64,000 nt of DNA from Geothrix sp. Lineage in GTDB: Bacteria > Acidobacteriota > Holophagae > Holophagales > Holophagaceae. The stretch spans positions 186,001 through 250,000 of the forward strand of contig NZ_CP126625.1 in assembly GCF_030219325.1 (NCBI RefSeq). The letters are read 5' to 3'. The first letter of the stretch is position 1, and the number at the start of each line of letters is the position of its first letter. The position numbers were made by a program, and so were the translations under genes. Of this stretch, positions 26,838-33,867 are shown in pieces. A model generated the notes under the pieces. That model saw nothing but the letters and a program-made list of their open reading frames with translations. It was not told the origin of the DNA and did no database searches.

Positions 26838-27296
26838 ATGTATCCAATTTCAGTCCTCGCCTTCGGCCGTCTCCGCCTCGAACCCTGCCAGAAGCTCCAG
26901 GAGCATTACCTCGGCATGCTCAGGACCTATGCCCGGATGGAGGTGGTGGAGCTGCCCGAGGGCAAGGGGGATCCGGTCCGGCAGCTGAAGGAGGAGGCCG
27001 AGCGGCTGCGTCCGAAGCTGGCGGCGGTGAAGTGCCCCGTTCTGCTGACGCCGGAGGGGAAGCTGCGGGACAGCGAGGGCCTTGCCCACTGGCTGGTGGA
27101 GCGCATGAACCGCGGCGAGAGCCTGGCCTTCGCCCTGGGGAGCAGCCATGGCTTCGACCCGGCCCTGAAAAAGGAGGTCCCGGAGCAGATGAGCCTGTCG
27201 CCCATGACCTTCCCCCACGAGCTCAGCCGCGTGATGTTCCTGGAGCAGCTGTACCGGGCCTTCACCATCCTGCGGGGCAAGGAGTACCACAAATAA
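26838..27296 (+). CDS. rlmH: 23S rRNA (pseudouridine1915-N3)-methyltransferase
   Basis: 152 residues, the expected size. The SPOUT-family end is diagnostic: LSPMTFPHELSRVMFLEQLYRAF and the closing GKEYHK, plus a glycine-containing SAM loop (LAFALGSSHGFDPAL). It methylates pseudouridine 1915 in helix 69 of assembled ribosomes. It stands alone between a divergent lipoprotein gene and the DinG-like helicase. Confidence 0.93.
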   Translation: MYPISVLAFGRLRLEPCQKLQEHYLGMLRTYARMEVVELPEGKGDPVRQLKEEAERLRPKLAAVKCPVLLTPEGKLRDSEGLAHWLVERMNRGESLAFALGSSHGFDPALKKEVPEQMSLSPMTFPHELSRVMFLEQLYRAFTILRGKEYHK

Positions 27297-27304
27297 TTCC
27301 AACC

Positions 27305-27395
27305 GCGAATGGCGCGAATCGCCCTTCGGGCGCGCGAAAAATGCCAAGAATACGAAAAGTGGGAGTTTCTATCCGCGCCCATTCGCGCCATTCGC
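27305..27395. repeat. 15-bp perfect inverted repeat between rlmH and helicase gene
   Basis: GCGAATGGCGCGAAT (27305-27319) and ATTCGCGCCATTCGC (27381-27395) are exact reverse complements 61 bases apart. A small hairpin CGCCC-TTC-GGGCG lies inside the left arm at 27320-27332. The sequence looks like a dispersed intergenic repeat rather than a simple terminator. Confidence 0.75.
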
Positions 27396-27450
27396 CGTTC
27401 CTGTTTTTTGGGAATTCGCCCTTTTTCCGCCTTTGCTCCACACTGGTCGG

Positions 27451-29502
27451 ATGGCGCACCCCATGGATCGCTACTTCGCCCCACCGGAGGGACGGATCTT
27501 CGCCTGCTTCCCGGGGGCGGAGGACCGGCCCGGGCAGCGGCGCATGGCGGAGCTGGTGCACAACGCCGTCCTGGAGGGCGCAGCCCAGTTCCAGCACTGG
27601 CGGGACCGGGGCAGCGAACCGGAAGCGAAGCCCGAGGCCGTGATCCAGGCCGTGGAGGCGGGTACGGGCACGGGCAAGAGCCTGGGCTACCTGGTGCCGG
27701 CCCTGGCGGCGGGGCGGCATCCCATCCTGGTGGCCACCCGCACCAAGCAGCTCCAGCGGCAGCTACTGGAGGAGGACGTGCCCCGGGCCGCGGGCATCCT
27801 GGGCCAGCCCATCAAGGCCGTGCTGGCCAAGGGCCGGGCCAACTACCTCTGCCGCACGGCCTGGGAGGCCGTGTCCCAGGATCCGCACCTGGAGTTCACC
27901 CGCGCCGACCAACAGCTCTGGCTGGCCCTCCAGCGCTGGACCCTGGAGACCCAGGACGGCGACCGCGAAGGCCTGGGCCGCTTCGGCGAGGGCGAGTCGC
28001 CGCTCTGGGACAAGGTCAATGCCCGGGCCGAGCGCTGCACGGGGCGCCAGTGCCCCCGCTTCGAGGACTGCTACCTGACGAAGCTGCGGGCCGAGGTGGC
28101 CGAGGCCGACCTCATCATCGTGAACCACGCCCTGCTGCTGGCGGACCGCGTGCTGCGCGAATCCGCCTTCGGTCAGGTGCTGCCGGACGCGCCGGTGCTC
28201 ATCCTCGACGAGGCCCACGACCTGGAGGAGCAGCTCACCGAGAGCTGTGCCGAAGCCTGGTCCAGCCGCGCCATGAACCTGCTCTTCACCGATCTGCGGG
28301 ACGCGGCCCGGAACCAGGGCGCCGGTCTGGCCGGCCTGCTGGAGGCCTGGGACCGGGCCTGGACCGACGTGCTGTCCTGGGTGCCCATCGAAGGCGGCGT
28401 GCTGCCCCTGCTGTCACCCGGTCCCGAGATGCGGGCCCTGGCCGACGCCGTGGGCGCCTGGGTGGAGGCGGGCCATCCCCTGTGGGTGGAGGCGCGTCGC
28501 CTTGGCGCGGCCGATCCCGAGAATCCCCTGTGGATGCGGCTCGCCGAGCGGGTGGGCACGGCCTTCTCGCGCATGGAGCAGATCTTCGCCCAGCCCGACG
28601 GCTGGGTCTCCACGGTGAACCGCGAGGGTGCCCACCTCGTCCACTTCAAGTCGAACCCGGTGGACGTGCGGCCCTTCTTCCACCAGCACGTGCGGCGCGG
28701 CTTCGAGACCGTGGTGCTCACCAGTGCCACCCTGCGCGATGGTCGTGGCTTCAACGGCCTGGGCCTGCGCCTGGGCTTCACGAAGCCCGAGGTCGAGGCG
28801 GCGGAGAACGTGGAGAGTCCCTTCGACTTCGAGGCCCAGGGCCTGCTCTTCGTGCCGCCGGACCTGCCGGAGCGCCGCCCCGGCGCGGGCGGCGGCGTGG
28901 GGGATCCGGCCTGGGTGGAAGCCTCGCTCGAGGCCATGGAGCGCATGCTGCGGGCCAGCCGGGGCCGGGCCCTGGTGCTCTTCACCAGCCGCAAGATGCT
29001 GGCGGCCTTCCGCCCGCGCCTGGAAGCCGCGCTGCCCGAGCTCACCTTCTTCGTGCAGGGCGATGGCCTCTCGCGCACCCAGCTGCTGGACCGCTTCCGT
29101 GCCACGCCCGCCGCGGCCCTGCTGGGCCTGGCCAGCTTCTGGCAGGGCGTGGACCTGCCCGGTGATGCGCTGAGCCTGGTCATCGTCTCCGCGCTGCCCT
29201 TCGCGCCGCCGGACGACCCCGTGCTGCAGGCCCGCATCCGCGAGGCGGACGCCCAGCGCGAAGGCCTGGGCTTCATCGGCATCCAGGTGCCGCAGATGAC
29301 GCTGAAGCTCAAGCAGGGCATCGGCCGCCTCATCCGCACCCGCTCGGATCGCGGCGTGGTGGCCGTGCTGGACCCCCGCCTCATGCTGCCCAGCGAGGAC
29401 CGCCTGGGGAAGCGCTACGCCGCCCAGGTGCGCGCGGCCCTGCCGCCCTTCCCGGTGACCCGGGACTGGGAGCGGGTGGAGGCCTTCCTGCAGAGCCTCT
29501 GA
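27451..29502 (+). CDS. dinG: ATP-dependent DNA helicase, DinG/XPD family
   Basis: 683 residues from ATG 27451 (27463 also possible). Walker A is EAGTGTGKS at ~70-77, Walker B the DEAH box (LILDEAHDLEEQ). Four cysteines between them (NYLCRT, RCTGRQCPRFEDCY) fit the [4Fe-4S] domain of XPD/DinG helicases. TSATLRDG, GLASFWQGVDLPG and QGIGRLIRT are motifs IV-VI of superfamily 2. These 5'-3' helicases unwind R-loops, forks and G-quadruplexes. It lacks the exonuclease domain of Gram-positive DinG. The symbol is at family level; YoaA is the close alternative. Confidence 0.9.
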   Translation: MAHPMDRYFAPPEGRIFACFPGAEDRPGQRRMAELVHNAVLEGAAQFQHWRDRGSEPEAKPEAVIQAVEAGTGTGKSLGYLVPALAAGRHPILVATRTKQLQRQLLEEDVPRAAGILGQPIKAVLAKGRANYLCRTAWEAVSQDPHLEFTRADQQLWLALQRWTLETQDGDREGLGRFGEGESPLWDKVNARAERCTGRQCPRFEDCYLTKLRAEVAEADLIIVNHALLLADRVLRESAFGQVLPDAPVLILDEAHDLEEQLTESCAEAWSSRAMNLLFTDLRDAARNQGAGLAGLLEAWDRAWTDVLSWVPIEGGVLPLLSPGPEMRALADAVGAWVEAGHPLWVEARRLGAADPENPLWMRLAERVGTAFSRMEQIFAQPDGWVSTVNREGAHLVHFKSNPVDVRPFFHQHVRRGFETVVLTSATLRDGRGFNGLGLRLGFTKPEVEAAENVESPFDFEAQGLLFVPPDLPERRPGAGGGVGDPAWVEASLEAMERMLRASRGRALVLFTSRKMLAAFRPRLEAALPELTFFVQGDGLSRTQLLDRFRATPAAALLGLASFWQGVDLPGDALSLVIVSALPFAPPDDPVLQARIREADAQREGLGFIGIQVPQMTLKLKQGIGRLIRTRSDRGVVAVLDPRLMLPSEDRLGKRYAAQVRAALPPFPVTRDWERVEAFLQSL

Positions 29503-29508
29503 CGACAC

Positions 29509-29533
29509 GAAGGGCCCGCATGGCGGGCCCTTC
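29509..29533. terminator. Bidirectional terminator between convergent genes
   Basis: GAAGGGCCCGC, loop ATG, GCGGGCCCTTC, seven bases after the helicase stop and 12 bases from the minus-strand M56 gene end. The core AAGGGCCCGC is shared with the terminator at 26078. Confidence 0.75.
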
Positions 29534-29545
29534 GGTATCACGGAA

Positions 29546-31819
29546 TCAGCGGGCGGGTGGCGCTGGCGGTGCCGGTGGGGCTGGCGCAGGTGGTGCGGGC
29601 GGAGCCGGAGGCGCGGCCGGTGGTGGCGGTGGGGCATCCGGAGCCGGCGGCGGCGGGGGTGGCGGTACCGGGGGCAGGGCCGATCGGGGCGTGGCTGAAG
29701 GCCGTGGGGTCCTGGGGGGCCTGGGGGCTTTCGGCGTGGCCGTCACCTGCCTCTGCAACTGGTCGAGGCGCGTCTGCAGGGACTTCATGGCCGACTGGAG
29801 GGCCTGGATCTCCGCCTGGGCATCCAGCTCGCCCTTCGCGACGCGGGTCTGGAAGCGGAACTCGGGGATGTGGATGGGCGGAATGTGGATGTCCTGCTCG
29901 ATGAAATCCTCACCCTCCGGTCCGGTGAAGGTCCAGGCCTGGGCCTCCTTGGGACCGCCCTTGCGGAACACCTTCAGGTGCTTCTCGATCTCCTCGCCAT
30001 CGGGCCCGGCGATCACGATGGTCTCGCCGTCGCCGCCCTTGCGGACGACCTTCCGGCGCGTCTCGACCACGTCCTTGCCATCCACCTTCTTGCGGATCAC
30101 CACGGTGCCGGGGCCCGCGTCCTCGGTGAGCACCTCGATGCGGGGCTCGTGGTCCCCGCCCTCGCCCTTGCGGCGGCGGACCTCGACCCGGATCTCCTTC
30201 TTCATCTCCTCCCTGGCCTTGTCCAGTTCGGCCCGGGCGCGGTCCATCTCGGCCTGGACGCGGGCCCGCTCCTCGGGGCCCATGGTCTTGGCGTGCTCCG
30301 CCAGCTCCTTGGCGTGCAGCTCCATGTCCCGCTGGTGCCGCTCCATCTCGTTCTGGTGCTGCTCCAGGTCCTTCATGTGCCTGGTCTGGATCTCGATCAC
30401 GCGCTCGCGGTGGCCTTCGGCGAGGGCCCGTGCCTTCTCACCCTCGGCGCGGTCCAGCTCGACCTGCACCTTCATGCGCCGGGCCTGGCTGCGGCCGGCC
30501 TGGGCCTTCTGGGCCTCCGTGGCGATGCCCCGCAGCCACTCGCGGCCCTCCTTGTCGAGGGCGACCTCCTTGCCGTCCACAGTGTAGGTGGCCTTGTCCT
30601 TGGTGGCGGCATAGCTGCGGGTCTTCCCGTCTTTCTTCTCCTCGGCGCGGAAGCTGCCGTCGCCCGCCACGGTGACGGGCTCGGGGGCCTCGCCGTTGAG
30701 CTTGACGTCGCCCTTCATGCGCACGTCCAGCTGCCGCTGGTCGTCCACGGTCTTGATGCGCGTGGTCTTGTCAGCCTTGGGGGTGCCTTCCGGGGCCTTG
30801 TCCTGGAGGGCGACGCCCGCGGCGCCGAGGAGGGAGGCGGCCAGCACGGCCAGCGCCGTGGCCCGGGCGCCGGTGGTGATGGGCAGGGCGGGGTAGAGCA
30901 GGTGGCGGACGCGTTGCATGAGGGAGCCTCCGTTGGCGGCCAGGGCCAGGTGGGTGGGGGAGGGCGGGGCGGTCGCGCGCAGGGCCTCGAGGTCGGTGAG
31001 GGCGCGGGCCAGGATCAGGGGATCGCCGCAGAGCTCGGCGGCCACGTCGTCGCAGCAGAGCTCGCGCTCGGCGCGGATGCGGGCGGACAGCCACCAGACG
31101 GCGGGATGGTAGAAGAGCAGCACTTCCACCAGGGACTGGAGCAGGTTCACCAGGAAGTCGCCCCGGCGGATGTGGGCCAGCTCATGGGCGAGGATGGCCT
31201 CCAGCTGGATCGGCGACAGGCCGGCCAGGGCGCAGGCGGGCAGCAGGATCACGGGGCGCAGCCAGCCCAGGGCCGTGGGCACCTCCACCGCCGCCGACTG
31301 CAGGAGGCGCACGGTGCGGGAGAGCTTCAGCTCGCGGCAGAGCCTTGAGAGCACCAGGTGCCACTCGGAGGGCACCGGGCTGGCGCTGCGGCGGCGCAGG
31401 CGCTGCACGCGGACCCAGCTGCCGAGGAAGCGGGCGGACAGCAGCAGCACGCCCGCGGCCCAGCCGGCCAGCAGCCAGGGGAGGGCGGGATCCAGCGCGG
31501 CCTTCATCCGCTGGGCGAGGGGGACCGCCGCCGGGAGGGAGGACGGCGCGGCGGCTTCCACCGCCACGCTCAGCTGGGCGAGGGGCGCGGCTGACGCCTG
31601 GCGCTGGAGCAGCAGGGCCGTGGCCGTGGGAGCGGCCACCATGAGCAGCAGGAAGGCGCAGGCCAGGCCGTAGCGGGCCCTGGCGCTGGCGCCGCGCAGC
31701 AGCACGAGACCCAGCCAGGCCGCCAGGCCCAGGGCCGCGCCCTGCCAGAGGAAGTGGATCAGGGTCCAGCCCAGGATCTGGGCCCAGGGCTGGCCCACGA
31801 GCGACAGGAGCGTGGTCAT
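29546..31819 (-). CDS. BlaR1-like M56 membrane metallopeptidase with coiled-coil and proline-rich tail
   Basis: 757 residues from ATG 31819, overlapping the blaI-like stop (ATGA). The first ~330 residues are the M56 domain: several transmembrane helices, the zinc motif H212-E-L-A-H216 and ERELCCDDVAAEL with the third ligand. A final helix is at ~318-335. There is no penicillin-binding domain as in true BlaR1. Instead a periplasmic region holds a charged helical stretch (~440-560, repeated EMERHQRDMELHAKELAEHAK-like heptads, split here). The last ~45 residues are almost only Pro and Ala. It probably senses an envelope signal and cleaves or inactivates the BlaI-like repressor. Confidence 0.88.
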   Translation of the reverse strand: MTTLLSLVGQPWAQILGWTLIHFLWQGAALGLAAWLGLVLLRGASARARYGLACAFLLLMVAAPTATALLLQRQASAAPLAQLSVAVEAAAPSSLPAAVPLAQRMKAALDPALPWLLAGWAAGVLLLSARFLGSWVRVQRLRRRSASPVPSEWHLVLSRLCRELKLSRTVRLLQSAAVEVPTALGWLRPVILLPACALAGLSPIQLEAILAHELAHIRRGDFLVNLLQSLVEVLLFYHPAVWWLSARIRAERELCCDDVAAELCGDPLILARALTDLEALRATAPPSPTHLALAANGGSLMQRVRHLLYPALPITTGARATALAVLAASLLGAAGVALQDKAPEGTPKADKTTRIKTVDDQRQLDVRMKGDVKLNGEAPEPVTVAGDGSFRAEEKKDGKTRSYAATKDKATYTVDGKEVALDKEGREWLRGIATEAQKAQAGRSQARRMKVQVELDRAEGEKARALAEGHRERVIEIQTRHMKDLEQHQNEMERHQRDMELHAKELAEHAKTMGPEERARVQAEMDRARAELDKAREEMKKEIRVEVRRRKGEGGDHEPRIEVLTEDAGPGTVVIRKKVDGKDVVETRRKVVRKGGDGETIVIAGPDGEEIEKHLKVFRKGGPKEAQAWTFTGPEGEDFIEQDIHIPPIHIPEFRFQTRVAKGELDAQAEIQALQSAMKSLQTRLDQLQRQVTATPKAPRPPRTPRPSATPRSALPPVPPPPPPPAPDAPPPPPAAPPAPPAPPAPAPPAPPAPPAR

Positions 31820-32214
31820 CGCTTCCCTCCTTCCGCCAGGTCGAGCATCTTCCGGATCGCGGCGAGTTCCTCGTGGCTGGCCTTCCGGGTGGCCAGGGCC
31901 TGCATGACCAGGCTGGTGGAGGAGCCGCCGAAGGCCTTGTCCAGCAGGTCGTCCAGCAGGGTCTGCTGGGTCTGCGTCTGGGTCTGGGTGGTCGAGAAGG
32001 TATGCACCCGGTCCGTGATGTCCCGCTGCACCAGGCCTTTCTCGTTCATGATCTGGAGCATCTTCAGGACCGTGGTGTAGCCCAGGTCCTTTTCCGCCGA
32101 AAGCACCTCGAAGACCTGCCGCACGGTGCTGGGGCCCCGCTCCCAGAGCACCCGCAGGATGGCGAGCTCGGCGTCGGTGGGACGGGTGGCAGGCTGCATG
32201 GGATGGGTCTCCAA
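31816..32214 (-). CDS. BlaI/MecI/CopY family transcriptional repressor
   Basis: 132 residues, the family length. The winged helix is PTDAELAILRVLWERGPSTV followed by LGYTTVLKMLQIMNEKGLV. The C-terminal half is the dimer region (TLLDDLLDKAFGGSSTSLV), where proteolysis inactivates such repressors. ATG at 32214 or 32199. It overlaps the M56 peptidase start by four bases, the classical blaI-blaR1 arrangement. No beta-lactamase or copper exporter is adjacent, so targets other than its own promoter are unknown. Confidence 0.92.
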   Translation of the reverse strand: METHPMQPATRPTDAELAILRVLWERGPSTVRQVFEVLSAEKDLGYTTVLKMLQIMNEKGLVQRDITDRVHTFSTTQTQTQTQQTLLDDLLDKAFGGSSTSLVMQALATRKASHEELAAIRKMLDLAEGGKR

Positions 32215-32233
32215 CAGGGGAATGCCGAAAAGA

Positions 32234-32270
32234 TACGACAGGTTTCGTAGTCGTCAACGAAAATCTTCGT
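32234..32270. promoter_or_regulatory. Candidate BlaI-type operators
   Basis: Two dyads stand just upstream of the blaI-like gene: TACGA-caggtt-TCGTA (32234-32249) and ACGAA-AATC-TTCGT (32257-32270). They share the half-site ACGA and are spaced about two helical turns centre to centre. Autorepression is usual in this family. The assignment is by position and symmetry only. Confidence 0.5.
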
Positions 32271-32409
32271 AATCGGTTTAGCCCGGCCGTGACGATTCAT
32301 CCCAAGTGCTTTTTATTCAATCCAAACAGGTGGGTGCCCGGGGGCAACCGGTCCACCGCCAGGGGGCGGAGGCCCGGGGTGTTCCCACTCAGATGAATGG
32401 AGCCGGGCC

Positions 32410-33867
32410 TCAACCCACCAGCCGCGAGAGCAGCTCGTCCAGGGACACGCTGACGATGGTGGAGGCGTGGTCGCTCATGGCGTAGGGCAGGATCAGCTCG
32501 CGGCCATGGATCATGGATCCGCAGGTGTAGACCACGTTGGGAACGTAGCCTTCCCGGCCATCGCCTTCCGGTGCCACCAGGGGCTCGGAGAGCCGCCCCA
32601 GCACCTTCGTCGGGTCGTCGAGATCCAGCAGGGCGGCGCCGATGCAGTACTTGCGCATGGGGCCGACGCCGTGGGTGAGCACCAGCCAGCCGGCCTCGGT
32701 CTCGATGGGCGAGCCGCAATTGCCGATCTTCACGGACTCCCAGATCTCCGCCGGGTGCAGGATGACCTTCGGGTCGCTCCAGTAGTGGGGATTGTCCGAG
32801 AACATCAGGAAGAGGTTCTCGTCGTCCTGGCGGGAGAGCATGGCGTAGTTGCCGTGGATGCGCCGGGGGAAGAAGGCCATGCCCTTGTTCTGGACGGCGG
32901 AGCCGTTGAGGGTGAGGACCCGGAAGTGGAGGAAGTCCCGGGTCTCGATGAGCTGCGGCAGGATGGCGTGCCCGTTGTAGGCCGTGTAGGTGGCGTAGTA
33001 GGTCACGGTGCCATCGTCATCGGTGAAGCGGACGAAGCGGGCGTCCTCGATGCCGTTGCTCTCGTTGGGCGACACCGGGAAGATGACGCGCTCGCTCATG
33101 GCCAGCTCGGGGGGGAAGTGCATCTCGTAGTTGGAGTCGGCGAGCCACTGGATGCAGCTGAGGGTGTTGGTGAGGCCCTGGGTGACCGGCTGGGTCTCCC
33201 GCCGGATGCGCAGGACGCTCCGGAACAGCTCGCTGCGCGTGAAGCCGTCGCCCAGCGGCTCCATCACGGCCGCGGAGGCCCCGTTGTCGAAGCCCATCTC
33301 GTGCAGCTTCACCACGAAGGGAACCTTCATGTAGCTGGGGTCGGGGTCGAGCACGGGCATGCTGACGAAGCGGGAGATGGGATCCAGGCAGATGTCGCCT
33401 TCGGGGCTGATGAGACCCGTGCGGAACTCCACGGAGGAGATGTGCCCCTCCCCGGTGGCGCGGAGGCTCATGATGAACCGCAGGGCACCGTCGGCCACGC
33501 CCTCCTGATCCGGGTGCGGGACGATGGAGGGATTGAAGAGGGCCGCGGATTCCAGGGCGTACTCGCCCGAGAAGAGGGCCCCGATGAGGAGCGTGCGTTC
33601 CCTCGACAGGGGCCGGTGCGTGAAGAGGTGGGGGACCACCTTGTCGAAGCTGGCCAGCAGGGCGGTCTCGATGTCCAGGTGCCGGGCCTCGAAGTCCTTC
33701 AGTACCGCGGCCAGGTCCCGCCGGGTCTCCGCTTCGCTCAGGGCCAGGGCGCGGCCGATGATGGTGGTGATGCGCTGGATGCCGCCGGGGATGAAGGGAC
33801 GCAGGATGACCCGGGCGCTTTTCGGAACCAGGCTGATGTCATGGTGGCGGAGACGGATGGGGCGCAT
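32410..33867 (-). CDS. GH130 family glycoside phosphorylase/hydrolase
   Basis: 485 residues from ATG 33867, whose A is shared with the TGA of the glycosyltransferase gene (TGATG coupling). The five-bladed propeller shows the GH130 acid motif in SNGIEDARFVRF, followed by YYATYTAYNG. FFPRRIHGNYAMLSRQD and GPMRKYCIGAALLDLDDP are typical too. GH130 members mostly phosphorolyse beta-1,4- or beta-1,2-mannosides. No signal peptide, so cytoplasmic. The pairing with a glycosyltransferase suggests synthesis or turnover of an internal mannoside or storage or surface glycan. Confidence 0.87.
   Translation of the reverse strand: MRPIRLRHHDISLVPKSARVILRPFIPGGIQRITTIIGRALALSEAETRRDLAAVLKDFEARHLDIETALLASFDKVVPHLFTHRPLSRERTLLIGALFSGEYALESAALFNPSIVPHPDQEGVADGALRFIMSLRATGEGHISSVEFRTGLISPEGDICLDPISRFVSMPVLDPDPSYMKVPFVVKLHEMGFDNGASAAVMEPLGDGFTRSELFRSVLRIRRETQPVTQGLTNTLSCIQWLADSNYEMHFPPELAMSERVIFPVSPNESNGIEDARFVRFTDDDGTVTYYATYTAYNGHAILPQLIETRDFLHFRVLTLNGSAVQNKGMAFFPRRIHGNYAMLSRQDDENLFLMFSDNPHYWSDPKVILHPAEIWESVKIGNCGSPIETEAGWLVLTHGVGPMRKYCIGAALLDLDDPTKVLGRLSEPLVAPEGDGREGYVPNVVYTCGSMIHGRELILPYAMSDHASTIVSVSLDELLSRLVG

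Noticed and set aside
29556-29700. Simple GGTGGCGGTGGC-like repeat as a possible minisatellite
   Set aside because: It encodes the Pro/Ala-rich tail of the M56 protein and is irregular; codon bias explains it.
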